A DNA stretch of 64,000 nucleotides from Bacteroidota bacterium (GTDB taxonomy: Bacteria; Bacteroidota; Ignavibacteria; Kryptoniales; JAKASW01), in the NCBI GenBank assembly GCA_021845665.1, contig JAJZVO010000003.1, positions 1-64,000 of the forward strand, read 5' to 3'. The notes below the pieces were generated by a model. It had not been told where the DNA came from. It searched no databases and worked only from the letters and a program-made list of their open reading frames with translations. Position numbers and translations under genes: made by a program. Below are positions 45,488 through 54,558 of the stretch, in pieces; position 1 is the first letter of the stretch; each line of letters begins with the position of its first letter.

Positions 45488-46078
45488 ATGAAAACTGAAC
45501 AAATTCCTGCGAAGCACAAAGATTTCGAGACTGAAATGCTGCCTCATATGGCGGCACTCTACAATTTCGCGCTGAGGATGACGGGGGATCCGGACGACGC
45601 AAAAGATCTGGTGCAGGAAACGTACATGAAAGCCTACCGCTTCTTCGACAAATACGCTCAGGGAACGAATGCAAAAGCGTGGTTGTTCCGAATAATGAAG
45701 AACTCATACATCAATCGTTACCGGAAGGAATCGAAAGAGCCGGACAAGATTGATTATGATGACATAAAGGATTTTTACGCCAGTGTCAAGGATTCGGCGG
45801 TCGATACGAATGATCTTCAGGAGAAGATCTTTGGAAATCTTTTTGAAGACGAAGTCGCAAAGGCTTTGCAGGAGTTGCCCGAGGATTTCAGAACAGTCGT
45901 CATTCTTTGCGATATAGAAGGATACACTTACGAAGAAATCGCAGACTTCATCGAGATCCCGATCGGAACGGTTAGATCGCGTCTCCATCGGGGAAGAAAA
46001 ATGTTGCGCTCCATGTTGAGAGACTACGCTTTCAAACGAGGATTCAAAGACGTCGACGTTGATACGGACGAAGATTGA
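45488..46078 (+). CDS. ECF RNA polymerase sigma factor (second)
   Basis: 196 residues. Region 2 at ~22-95 (MTGDPDDAKDLVQETYMKAYRFFDKY, AKAWLFRIMKNSYINRYRK), an acidic linker, and region 4 at ~125-185 (LQELPEDFRTVVILCDIEGYTYEEIADFIEIPIGTVRSRLHRGR). The latter resembles SigR/RpoE-type factors of the ECF group that work with zinc-finger anti-sigma factors. The next gene, 15 bases downstream, encodes such a factor. No clear Shine-Dalgarno sequence precedes the ATG, which is common in this phylum. Confidence 0.93.
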   Translation: MKTEQIPAKHKDFETEMLPHMAALYNFALRMTGDPDDAKDLVQETYMKAYRFFDKYAQGTNAKAWLFRIMKNSYINRYRKESKEPDKIDYDDIKDFYASVKDSAVDTNDLQEKIFGNLFEDEVAKALQELPEDFRTVVILCDIEGYTYEEIADFIEIPIGTVRSRLHRGRKMLRSMLRDYAFKRGFKDVDVDTDED

Positions 46079-46093
46079 ATACAGAAGGAACTG

Positions 46094-46960
46094 ATGGCGG
46101 TGGATTGCAGAGAGTCACGCGATTTGATGAGCGGTGCTGTTGATAATGAATTGAATCGACAGGAGTCGGAAGGGTTCAACGAGCACATTGAAATTTGCGG
46201 CAGCTGCCGCGATGAATACGAGCTTGAGAAGCTGACGAAGGCCTACCTTAAAAGAAAGATGACTTTCGTAGACGTCCCTTACGACCTCGAAGCGACGATA
46301 ATAGCCCGGATTTCCTCCGAGGGCACCATCAGCTTCCAGCCAGGGTTCTTCTCGAGGCTCCTCTCGAACACGATATTTCAGCCGGTAGCCACGGTCGGAA
46401 TCATGCTGGCTATAGCTGTGGTACTTTTCTTCGCCAACAGGTCGAACGTGATAGGGCCTTTTTCGCCGGCCGAATCGATAGAAGCGATCAACGCCTCGGG
46501 ACCGGACGTACTGACGATGGCAATGGACAATTTCCAGGATGTGATGAGCGGGAAGTTTGAGCCGCAGATTACTGCGACAAAAGTCGCAGATGTTTCCGCG
46601 TACCTCAAGCAAAACGCAGGCGTTGCTGTTCCGGTCCCGTCGATCCGCGATGCAGATTGGATCGAAGGAAGCGTGACCGACGCGGACGGCGCGAAGGTAA
46701 CTCACGTCGTTTTCAAGATCGGAGATGGGTATATCTACATTTACAGCTTCCCGAGAGAGGCGATGAACTCGAAGCGCGTCAGACTCCCTTCCGATTGCGC
46801 CAGCGCCATCGAGAAGAACAAATGGTACTGGGGGATGGACGAAAACGGTGACACGCAAGCAGTCTGGAGCGACGATAGCCGCGTCTGCGTCGCGACGGCG
46901 AACATTGGCAAAAGAGACCTGATCAATTACCTCCGAACTTCCGGAAGGACGGCACAATGA
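46094..46960 (+). CDS. Zinc-finger membrane anti-sigma factor
   Basis: 288 residues. The zf-HC2 domain is at ~1-45 (FNEHIEICGSCRDEYELEKL, with H-x3-C-x2-C), a membrane helix at ~95-118 (VATVGIMLAIAVVLFFAN), and a ~170-residue periplasmic domain without a recognised fold, including conserved-looking VSAYLKQNAGVAVPVPSIRDADWIEG. Its end, with VWSDDSRVCVATANIGKRDLINYLR, resembles anti-sigma factor RsgI/RseA-like periplasmic domains only loosely. It should bind and silence the ECF factor encoded upstream. Its stop overlaps the TlpA gene start by 4 bases (ATGA). Confidence 0.85.
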   Translation: MAVDCRESRDLMSGAVDNELNRQESEGFNEHIEICGSCRDEYELEKLTKAYLKRKMTFVDVPYDLEATIIARISSEGTISFQPGFFSRLLSNTIFQPVATVGIMLAIAVVLFFANRSNVIGPFSPAESIEAINASGPDVLTMAMDNFQDVMSGKFEPQITATKVADVSAYLKQNAGVAVPVPSIRDADWIEGSVTDADGAKVTHVVFKIGDGYIYIYSFPREAMNSKRVRLPSDCASAIEKNKWYWGMDENGDTQAVWSDDSRVCVATANIGKRDLINYLRTSGRTAQ

Positions 46961-47538
46961 TAAAGAGAATTTTCGTTCTGCTTATGGCTGTCTCGCTTGC
47001 TTCGTGCGCGGCCAAACCGGGCAAGAAAGCGAGCGCAGCTTCGACTGCGGCTCCGGCACCGTCGAAAGCAGTCTACCTGAATAATGTGTCCGCCACCGCC
47101 GGCGTCACCTCCGAAGCGGGAAAAACCGCCTCCAACTTTTCATGGTATAACAGCGAAGGGATGAAGGTCTCGCTCAGCTCGCTCAGAGGCAAGACGGTAC
47201 TGATAAACTTCTGGGCCACGTGGTGCGGTCCATGCAAAGAAGAGCTCCCTGACGTCGAAGCGATCAGCAAACAATACTCGTCAAAGGGATTGGTCGTCAT
47301 CGGGGTATCGGAAGACAACGGCGACAGCGTGCTGAACGACGTTTCACACTTCGCGGCAAAACATGGTCTGACTTACCAGATAGTCGTCGACAACAATGAC
47401 ATCGCAAACGCTTACGGCAACATAAACGCGATACCTACATCTTTCATAGTCAACAAGGCCGGCAAGATCGTGGATCAGTGGGTGGGACTCAGGAATAAGT
47501 CATTCTTCGAATCCACGATAAAGAAATATTTAGATTAA
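46957..47538 (+). CDS. TlpA/ResA-like thioredoxin lipoprotein
   Basis: 193 residues. The signal ends in LASC, a lipobox, so it is lipid-anchored in the envelope. The thioredoxin fold has FWATWCGPCKEELPDVEAI (active-site CGPC, ~88-91), the cis-proline loop INAIPTSFIVNKAGKI and VVIGVSEDN. A reductase of periplasmic disulfides, e.g. in cytochrome c maturation. Third gene of the ECF operon with ATGA overlap to the anti-sigma gene, suggesting the regulon responds to envelope redox or disulfide stress (inference). Confidence 0.92.
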   Translation: MIKRIFVLLMAVSLASCAAKPGKKASAASTAAPAPSKAVYLNNVSATAGVTSEAGKTASNFSWYNSEGMKVSLSSLRGKTVLINFWATWCGPCKEELPDVEAISKQYSSKGLVVIGVSEDNGDSVLNDVSHFAAKHGLTYQIVVDNNDIANAYGNINAIPTSFIVNKAGKIVDQWVGLRNKSFFESTIKKYLD

Positions 47539-47685
47539 CTCATAAGCTCCTACCGACATCTTTCAGGAGATAGCAAACCTCCTATCAGGCGAGAGTACAA
47601 AAGAACGCTCCTCAAGATATATGTCTCGTGTGATTGGAACAGGTTTGAAGCTTCAAATTGCGGTAGGGAATTCCCCAGAGGGCTG

Positions 47686-47758
47686 TAGCGCTAACGGGAG
47701 TCGAACCCGTGTTTTCGCCTTGAGAGGGCGACGTCCTAGGCCACTAGACGATGGCGCC
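47686..47758 (-). tRNA. tRNA-Glu (anticodon CTC)
   Basis: A cloverleaf can be drawn: acceptor GGCGCCA, anticodon arm TCGCC-CTCTCAA-GGCGA giving anticodon CTC, T arm ACGGG-TTCGACT-CCCGT. No encoded CCA. The acceptor stem has a C-A mismatch at pair 6-67 and a G-T at pair 1-72, which is odd but does not rule out function. Confidence 0.88.
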
Positions 47759-47798
47759 ATGCGTAACGAGAATTTTGAATTCAACATTCAAAGAAGTG

Positions 47799-47871
47799 CT
47801 GCCCGGCAAGGGCTCGAACCTTGACTTTCCTGATCCAGAGTCAGGCGTGTTGCCAATTACACCACCGGGCA
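47799..47871 (-). tRNA. tRNA-Gln (anticodon CTG)
   Basis: Acceptor TGCCCGG pairs fully with CCGGGCA; the anticodon arm is CCTGA-CTCTGGA-TCAGG giving anticodon CTG; the T arm is CAAGG-TTCGAGC-CCTTG. No encoded CCA. It lies 40 bases upstream of tRNA-Glu on the same strand, so the two are probably cotranscribed. Confidence 0.92.
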
Positions 47872-48219
47872 ATCTGAAAACGATCTACAAGTGAAAACGC
47901 GAACTTTCTCGCCTCAAACGACCGCTTTCCAATGCGCGCCGCACGGCAAGCACAGGTGAAATTTAAGACCTGCCGGCCAAATTACAAAGTCATTTGCTGA
48001 TGGGCTATTCAAGAACCGGAATCGGAAAACCGATGATTCGGGAAACGGACGGGATGAGCACGGACAAGACTCTAATCAACCCTTGTCCGTAAGATTCGGT
48101 GCTCTTTCGACGTTCTTCGTGTGCATCGATTAGTGAATAGCCCTACCGGACATTTGGCGGTGGGTTGTTCCAAGCTATTCCACACAGAGTAGACTGTAGG
48201 CAACATATTCTCACTGTGA
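47872..48219. other. Intergenic with nested inverted repeats
   Basis: No gene seen. Outer 10-base arms GGGCTATTCA (48002-48011) and TGAATAGCCC (48134-48143) enclose an ATCGG/CCGAT hairpin and a 9-bp pair ACGGACAAG/CTTGTCCGT (48060-48068, 48082-48090). It lies between the pyrophosphatase gene end and the tRNAs. It may be a small palindromic element or a terminator region. Confidence 0.5.
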
Positions 48220-48747
48220 TCAGATATGCGCCGCGTCGTACGCCTTAACAGATTTCTTAATAGACTCTTTAGCAGCTTGGGCCCCTTCCCAACCGAAACT
48301 CTTGACGAACTTCCCTTCAAGCTCCTTGTAGGTCTCGAAGAAATGTTCGGCTTCACGGAGAAAGTGCCTTGCCACGTCGGTAATATCGAACACATGGTTA
48401 TAACGAGGATCGAGCGAAGGGACCGCCAATATCTTGCTGTCAGATCCCTTTTCATCGGTCATCACGAGCACCCCCACCGGCCGTGCGCGGAGCAAGAGTC
48501 CGGTCTGCAGCGGCTCCTCGTTTAGAACCAGGACGTCGAGCGGGTCGCCATCATCCCAGAGCGTGTGTGGAATGAACCCGTAGGCGGTGGGATAGTGAAC
48601 GGCTGAGTACAACACACGATCCAGCCTGAAGACTTCGAGTTTCGGATCGTATTCTATTTTAGTGTGAGTTCCTTTCGGTATCTCTATTATGACATTGATT
48701 TCATCCGGCGCGGTATCGCCGATCGGCAATTCCTTTAGATTCGGCAT
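48220..48747 (-). CDS. ppa: Inorganic pyrophosphatase
   Basis: 175 residues, the normal family I length. Active-site blocks: EIPKGTHTKIEYDPK (~23), YPTAYGFIPHT (~54) and DDGDPLDVLVL (~66-76, the D-x-D-P-x-D metal site), then KGSDSKILAVP. Hydrolyses pyrophosphate from biosynthetic reactions in the cytosol, pulling them forward. Single gene with no coupled partner. Confidence 0.95.
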   Translation of the reverse strand: MPNLKELPIGDTAPDEINVIIEIPKGTHTKIEYDPKLEVFRLDRVLYSAVHYPTAYGFIPHTLWDDGDPLDVLVLNEEPLQTGLLLRARPVGVLVMTDEKGSDSKILAVPSLDPRYNHVFDITDVARHFLREAEHFFETYKELEGKFVKSFGWEGAQAAKESIKKSVKAYDAAHI

Positions 48748-48931
48748 TTACTCTCTCAAACTTTGTTGTAGTTTTCTTTCCTTGAAATGGAGGCTCGGCG
48801 GAGTGTTGACATAAAACCCGGCGAACATGCATCTCACTAACTTCAGATTCTACAACAAAGGGAAAATAGAATTCGTTCTAAGGAACGAGGATCAAGTTAA
48901 GGACCGTGCAGAACCAGTAGGGCCGCTTCGA

Positions 48932-49447
48932 TCAGCGGCCAGTCTTCTCCCTTACGATCTCTATTATCTTCTCGATGCTGACCATTGTTCCGGGACAGCT
49001 CTTCAGGGAATAGATTTCCCGGTGTCCTATTATATGCTCCCTATCGATCGGAATGTTCCAACGCGCGCCTATGCCGGAGACAAGATCAGCGCTCGAATCA
49101 TACATTTCAGCTGTCCATTCGCTCTCTTTATAGCCTTCGTGTTCAATACCTATCGTATAGTAATTGGGGTTGATGAATTTATCGTCTGCGGCATCGCGCT
49201 TGATCAGTGACCACTGCGGGTCGTTCACCCGCCCCGCGTGCCAGGCGGTATCCGACTCCCGCACGTAGTGGTGGATCTCTCCATTGATACCGATGCCGTA
49301 ATGAGCCGACACCTTCGACTTTGGATTTTGGAACCAGCTGTCCGTGCCGGCCAGCATCCCTTCCATGATGTGTATTACGATCGCCTCCGGATAATAGCCT
49401 CTCCTTCCGGCAGAAAAATTCGGACTCGGTATTTCGATTATTTTCAT
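48932..49447 (-). CDS. N-acetylmuramoyl-L-alanine amidase (amidase_2 type)
   Basis: 171 residues from the ATG at 49447, with GGTGA upstream; the frame runs on to 49504 without support. AIVIHIMEGMLAG gives the first zinc histidine, YTIGIEHEG and REHIIGHREIYSLKSCPG the rest, as in amidase_2/PGRP enzymes of the AmpD/T7 lysozyme fold. No signal peptide is visible, so it either acts in the cytosol on recycled muropeptides, or is released by lysis like a phage endolysin. No phage genes are nearby. Confidence 0.9.
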   Translation of the reverse strand: MKIIEIPSPNFSAGRRGYYPEAIVIHIMEGMLAGTDSWFQNPKSKVSAHYGIGINGEIHHYVRESDTAWHAGRVNDPQWSLIKRDAADDKFINPNYYTIGIEHEGYKESEWTAEMYDSSADLVSGIGARWNIPIDREHIIGHREIYSLKSCPGTMVSIEKIIEIVREKTGR

Positions 49448-49714
49448 AGCATCACCATTGTACGGTCCATGTTGAGGTCTCGCTGTACTGCAGACACCCG
49501 GCACCTACGGTACGGCGATGTAGCCAGTTAAATCGAATCCACATAAAAGCAGGCATGGAATTGTTAGGCGGTGATGTGCACTTGGACGGTCCGAGGTTGT
49601 TACCAACTCCGCTGCCGCGAGCATGGCAGGAATCGCGCGGGTTTTCATCTTCCCCTCTTCAGGCCCGATCACATTGACGCTGTTCGGCCGATCTTCTCTC
49701 CAGGAACAAAAAGG
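49448..49714. other. Intergenic, nothing recognised
   Basis: About 270 bases upstream of the amidase gene and downstream of the hybrid kinase gene; I see no gene, repeat or strong hairpin. Confidence 0.4.
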
Positions 49715-52210
49715 CTACGCGTCCAGCACACGCCTTATCCCGTCCAGCACTTCCGCTTGCTTGTAAGGCTTCAGTATTATCGCCATAGCCCCCGCTTCCA
49801 GAAGCTCCTCTCTCTCCTCAGGTACAAGGAACCCGGTAGCGGCGACAAATCTAACATCCGGATTAATTGTCTTCATGCGTTTCATCACTTCCAATCCGGA
49901 TAATTTCGGGAGACCATAATCCGAGAAGACAATGTCGATCCCTTTCCACTGCCGCTCGTAAATTTCGACCGCCTGCTCGCCGTCATCGGCGGTAACCACC
50001 TTGTAGCCGCTGGAACTAAGTATAGATATGGCGAGCTCCTTCAACATCTCTTCATCCTCTACCACGAGGACGGTCTCGTCACCTGCGGCCGTTTCCGAAA
50101 CCGTCTCAGTTTTTGCGTGTCCCTCCCCATCTTTAGTATCCCCGGTTGGGATGTAAATAGTGAACGTTGTTCCGCGCTCCGGCTCGCTTGCCACATCGAT
50201 GAAGCCGCCGTGATTCTCAACTATTCCGAAAACAACCGACAATCCAAGACCGGTTCCTTTCCCCGGTCCCTTAGTAGTGAAAAAGGGCTCGAAGACATGC
50301 AGGCGTGTTTCTTCATCCATCCCTTCACCGTTGTCGCTGACCGACAACCGTACATAAGTTTCGGCCGCCGCCCCGTTGAACTTAGACCGGACTTCTTCAC
50401 CGCTTGCCGTGTCCGTCGATATGACCAGGACGCCTGAACCGCGCATGGCGTCGCGTGCGTTCACCGAAAGATTGAGGAGGACCTGATGTATCTGTGTCGA
50501 ATCGGCGGTGACGAGCGGTAGATTGTCATCAAGCTGGCACACCAGCGTCATCGTGCGCGGGAAAGTCTCGTAGAACAGCTTCTGGAGTTCCCGGACACAA
50601 TCGTTCAGGAACACCAGGGAAAAGGAAACCTCACTCTTCCGGGCAAAGGTAAGCATCTGCCTGACAAGGGATGCCCCGCGATCGGCCGCTTGCGTAATCG
50701 CATGCGCACTTTTGATAATTCTTTCGTCGGCACCGCGGGTGCGCTCGATCAGAGACGAGTTTCCAAGTATTATCCCGAGGACATTATTGAAATCGTGCGC
50801 TATCCCGGCGGCGAGAATCCCGATCGACTCCATTTTTTGGGACTGGATCAGTTGCTCCTGGAGCCTTTTGCGCTCGCTCACGTCTTCTTTGATTGCAATG
50901 TAGTGTGTAACATTCAACCCATCGTCCTTCACGGGTGTAATGGTCATCTCCTCGTCGTAGAGGGAGCCGTCTTTCCGGCTGTTTACCAGCTGGCCGTGCC
51001 ACGGTATTCCTGCCGAGATTGTCCCCCACAATTGCTTGTAAAACGACTCGGGCTGTCTTCCTGATTTGAGAATGCGTGGATTTCGTCCTATCACTTCGTC
51101 CACACCGTATCCTGTCAGAGTTGTAAAGGCTGCGTTTACGAACTGTATGTTCGCCTCGCGATCGGTAATGACGACGGCGTTTGCGGCAGACTGTATGGCG
51201 GCCACCCAAAGTCGCATTTCCTCTTCCGCCCTCTTGCGGGAAGTGATGTCGCGGTAGTTGATGACAATCCCCCTGACGGAATTGTTGTCGAGGAGATTGA
51301 CGGCTGTCGCTTCAATATTTCGCCAAGATCCGTCTTTATGCCTGAGACGAAGGTCAACGGTGGCCCTTGAACCCGGCGTCCGAATAAGCTCCTTCAGAGC
51401 GCTCTGTGCCGGGACTCTATCGTCCGGATGAACTGTATCGAATGGCCCGACAAGCTCGTCATTTTCGTAACCAAGTAAGCGCTTCCTCGATGGGCTTCTG
51501 TAGACATTCTCAAGGTCCTTTGTCAGGACGGCAATTGCGTCTGAAGCATTCTCGACCAGGGCACGAAGGTACTCTTCCTTTTCCATCAAGAGTTCTTCCG
51601 CGTGTTTGCGCTCAGTGATATCGCGGATCACCATGCTGGTCCGTTCATTGCCGGACCGGTCCTTTAGAACAGAGCTGGACAGTTCAGCCGGAAATCTCGT
51701 GCCATCTTTCCTGACCAGAGTGAGCTCGCCTCTGAACTTCCCTGTCCGCCGCCGCTCCTCGAGCGCAGCTTTATGTCGCAAGTCTTCGGGGTCAGCAACG
51801 CCTGCGCGGCCCATCGACTTCAGCTCCTCTTCAGTCCAGCCAAAAACCCGGCACGCCGCGGTATTTGCCGATAATATCTCCCCGTCGGGGCTGGTCAGCA
51901 AAATCGCATCGATGCTGTTCTCGAATAATGAGCGGTAATTCTCCTCGCTCGCAATGAGCGCCTCCTCCGCAAGTTGACGGTCCTTTGATTCGGACTCCCA
52001 GTGCCTGAGCTCCTTCTTCAGCAGGATATAGAGCAGAACTGCCGTCACCGTTACGAAAGCCCACCCCTTGTAGGTTTGAATCTCAGAAATGAGCCTGACA
52101 TTGTTTACCAGCATCGCCAAAATCCGATCCGATAGAAGTATCCAGACGACAGAAATGACCCAGTAGATGAGTGCGGTGCTAAGGGAAATCCGGACGGGCT
52201 TGTTCTTCAC
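49715..52210 (-). CDS. Multi-PAS hybrid sensor histidine kinase
   Basis: 831 residues. Two membrane helices at ~10-30 and ~50-65, then three clear PAS/PAC units (~90-205, ~210-330, ~340-455, each with D-I-T-x-R-K/E-R-A-E-type exits). HisKA is at ~465-530 (ILAAGIAHDFNNVLGIIL, histidine in AHDF), HATPase at ~580-690 (NLSVNARDAM; GKGTGLGLSVVFGIVENHGG), and a C-terminal receiver at ~710-830 (VLVVEDEEML, phospho-accepting D in VFSDYGLPK). The HDFNN motif is typical of kinases that pass phosphate to their own receiver. No separate output regulator lies next to it; the signal is unknown. Confidence 0.93.
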   Translation of the reverse strand: MKNKPVRISLSTALIYWVISVVWILLSDRILAMLVNNVRLISEIQTYKGWAFVTVTAVLLYILLKKELRHWESESKDRQLAEEALIASEENYRSLFENSIDAILLTSPDGEILSANTAACRVFGWTEEELKSMGRAGVADPEDLRHKAALEERRRTGKFRGELTLVRKDGTRFPAELSSSVLKDRSGNERTSMVIRDITERKHAEELLMEKEEYLRALVENASDAIAVLTKDLENVYRSPSRKRLLGYENDELVGPFDTVHPDDRVPAQSALKELIRTPGSRATVDLRLRHKDGSWRNIEATAVNLLDNNSVRGIVINYRDITSRKRAEEEMRLWVAAIQSAANAVVITDREANIQFVNAAFTTLTGYGVDEVIGRNPRILKSGRQPESFYKQLWGTISAGIPWHGQLVNSRKDGSLYDEEMTITPVKDDGLNVTHYIAIKEDVSERKRLQEQLIQSQKMESIGILAAGIAHDFNNVLGIILGNSSLIERTRGADERIIKSAHAITQAADRGASLVRQMLTFARKSEVSFSLVFLNDCVRELQKLFYETFPRTMTLVCQLDDNLPLVTADSTQIHQVLLNLSVNARDAMRGSGVLVISTDTASGEEVRSKFNGAAAETYVRLSVSDNGEGMDEETRLHVFEPFFTTKGPGKGTGLGLSVVFGIVENHGGFIDVASEPERGTTFTIYIPTGDTKDGEGHAKTETVSETAAGDETVLVVEDEEMLKELAISILSSSGYKVVTADDGEQAVEIYERQWKGIDIVFSDYGLPKLSGLEVMKRMKTINPDVRFVAATGFLVPEEREELLEAGAMAIILKPYKQAEVLDGIRRVLDA

Positions 52211-52454
52211 GCTGCGTCACCCTTTGTTTTTCTAATACAATGAAATACGCTAGTATGATCGCACTAAGATTGTCAGGCTTGTTGAAAATCTAAAGAAACG
52301 GAGAGCCAATTCCAAAAAGCGAATACCGCATGACATCCCACCCCCTGGTACAGGTTTTCCTTTGCGGCAAAGGCCTGGATGCCTGGTGTGTCTCCGGCAC
52401 GCCGTCTGCTGAAAGGCCGGTTCGCCGTTACTGGCCCCCGGACTAATCGACGGG
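52211..52454. other. Intergenic, nothing recognised
   Basis: About 240 bases between the kinase gene start and the GH35 gene end. Presumably includes the kinase promoter. No structure stands out. Confidence 0.4.
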
Positions 52455-54266
52455 TCAGCGCAGCTCGTTCAATATGGGATTTCGGATCGCCCCGATCTCA
52501 TCCTGTCCGGTCTTCAGTTCTTCGAATACCGTGATGGTGTTCTTCCCCTTCTTCAGCCACGGCGCCGGCACGTAAATGGTCTGCTGCGGCCCAATGTCCC
52601 AGTATCTTCCGAGGTTGTGCCCGTTTATCCAGACACATCCTTTTCCCCAGTCTCTCATGTCCAGGAAGGTGTCGCCGACCTTCTCGAGGGTGAAGCTTCC
52701 TTCTCTTATGACGGGATATTGGAAATCTCCTTTCAGCTCAGATCTTGTACGCGGTTGCGTCGTGAATGGAAAGCGGTACATTTCCCATCCATCTATCACA
52801 CTTCCTTCGAGTGTCACTTCCTTAGTAATTCCCTGGTGGTTGTCGTTGATGTACTTTCCGTAATTTATCCGCCCGAGATTCTCGACAAAAATGTCGAGCG
52901 TGTTCAGGCTCTCCGGTAGATCGACCTTGCAGGAATCCTGTGCCAGCATCCTGTTGAGGACAGCAACCCTTTTCCCGTTCACGAAGATGATCCCGTAATC
53001 TCTCAGACGGTCTATGTATAATTCCCCCGATACGGGCCCCTTCACGTGTGTGCGGTACATAACGTAACCGTATGCCTGGTGAAGAGCTTCGAAGGTAAGG
53101 GGATTTTCCGAGCGGACAGGTGAGGGAAGGTCATGGATTAGATCGGTCACATATTCGAGCTTGAACTCCGGAATGGTTATCACCCTTTCAACCGGGGGAA
53201 CTTTCGGGAGCTTAGTGCCGGGAGGGAGATACTTCTCGATCACCTTTCTCAGGGCGAAAAATTTCGGAGTCGGGTGTCCCGCTTCATCTATCGGGGCATC
53301 GTAGTCGTAGCTGCTTATCTGAGGCGAGTAAGTCATGGGACCGGAATAGTTGGCCCCGTTCATGAATCCCCTCGTAGTCCCGCCGTGGGCCATGTACATG
53401 TTGACGGAAAGTCCGTGGGAAAGTATGGTGTTAAGTTGTTCCACGCACGTCTTCGTCGAGACAGTGTTGAAGGGCTTCCCCCAGCTGTCGAACCACCCCG
53501 GATACCATTCGCCGATGAAGAACGGCCCATGGCCGTCGTGGTTTTCCCTGACGACTTTCTCGATATGCCTGATATCGATTGAACCGTCCACCGCGGGAAG
53601 TGCCCCCTTGACAGAGCCCTTGGAAACGTTGTCGATCCCATCGAGCGTATAAAATGGCACATTGAATCCGGCGTCCCTCATCATCTGCTCGTTTATGCTG
53701 AGATACTTCTTGTCGTCGCCGTATGAACCATACTCATTTTCGATCTGGACCATAAGTATCGGCCCGTCGTGAGTAATTTGTAGAGGTGCGAGTTGCTTAC
53801 CGAGCTGCTCGTAATATGCTTTCATCAATTTCAAGAACTTCGGGTCACGGCTCCGCACTTTCAGTCCATTTATGTTGAGAAGCCAATATGGGTAGCCACC
53901 AAACTCCCACTCTGCACATGCGTAAGCGCTAGGTCTTATCAGGACCCATAACCCTTCCTGCTGTGCCATCTTAACGAAGGCCGCAACGTCCGCGTTACCC
54001 TTGAAGTTGAATTTCCCCGGCTCCGGCTCTTCCTGGTTCCAGAAGACGTAAGTGCATATCGTGTTCAGCCCCATCGCTTTCGCCATTCGGAGCCTGGCAC
54101 GCCAGTAGGCTCTGGGTATTCGAGCGAAATGCATCTCGCCGCTTATGATCTGGAACGGCTTGCCGTCAAGGAGGAAATGATTTCCGGAAATCTTGAAAGT
54201 GTGCGCCTGTACACCCGGCACAGTAACGCACGCTGCGAACAGCAGGGCTGCAACTATGTTTCTCAT
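52455..54266 (-). CDS. Glycoside hydrolase family 35 beta-galactosidase
   Basis: 603 residues with signal peptide (MRNIVAALLFAACVTVPGVQA). The family 35 barrel covers ~24-330: GEMHFARIPRAYWRARLRMAKAMGLN (~43), QIENEYGSYG with E178 as likely acid/base, and FIGEWYPGWFDSWG with E253 as likely nucleophile. The C-terminal beta domains end with GCVWINGHNLGRYWDIGPQ, typical of GH35. It removes terminal beta-galactose from oligosaccharides or polysaccharides outside the inner membrane. It is followed in the group by a CBM9-like protein and an SSS transporter, so a galactoside-use function is likely. Confidence 0.94.
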   Translation of the reverse strand: MRNIVAALLFAACVTVPGVQAHTFKISGNHFLLDGKPFQIISGEMHFARIPRAYWRARLRMAKAMGLNTICTYVFWNQEEPEPGKFNFKGNADVAAFVKMAQQEGLWVLIRPSAYACAEWEFGGYPYWLLNINGLKVRSRDPKFLKLMKAYYEQLGKQLAPLQITHDGPILMVQIENEYGSYGDDKKYLSINEQMMRDAGFNVPFYTLDGIDNVSKGSVKGALPAVDGSIDIRHIEKVVRENHDGHGPFFIGEWYPGWFDSWGKPFNTVSTKTCVEQLNTILSHGLSVNMYMAHGGTTRGFMNGANYSGPMTYSPQISSYDYDAPIDEAGHPTPKFFALRKVIEKYLPPGTKLPKVPPVERVITIPEFKLEYVTDLIHDLPSPVRSENPLTFEALHQAYGYVMYRTHVKGPVSGELYIDRLRDYGIIFVNGKRVAVLNRMLAQDSCKVDLPESLNTLDIFVENLGRINYGKYINDNHQGITKEVTLEGSVIDGWEMYRFPFTTQPRTRSELKGDFQYPVIREGSFTLEKVGDTFLDMRDWGKGCVWINGHNLGRYWDIGPQQTIYVPAPWLKKGKNTITVFEELKTGQDEIGAIRNPILNELR

Positions 54267-54440
54267 CTCGAAGTCCTCTTACTTCCGCCGTAGGTTTGCT
54301 GCCAATAAGAACTATCTCGGACTGCCTCACGCAGATAAATAGAGAAGCACGGAGAATAGCGGTTCTCCGTGCACTGAAGTCATCAGGCCGATTGCTGTGA
54401 ATCTCCATGAAACGCGTGTCGAGAGCGGTTGTGCACTCTA

Positions 54441-54558
54441 CTAGTGCCCATCCAACTATCATTTGCTAACTTGGTCCCGCCAAAAGCGAGCGGGATGCTC
54501 ATTCCAACAATAATTTTACCTGCACGTTGTTTGGTAAAATTAGTTGGAATGGCACTAG
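54441..54558. mobile_element. 118-bp palindromic MITE-like element bounded by CTAG
   Basis: CTAGTGCCCATCCAAC (54441-54456) is inverted at 54543-54558 as CTAGTGCCATTCCAAC, with weaker similarity for another ~14 bases. Inside are two hairpins: TCCCGC/GCGGGA and ATTCCAAC..ATTTTACC/GGTAAAAT..GTTGGAAT. The right-hand CTAG contains the stop codon of the CBM9-like gene, just as the element at 23389-23552 does for the usher gene. No reading frame inside. Confidence 0.65.
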
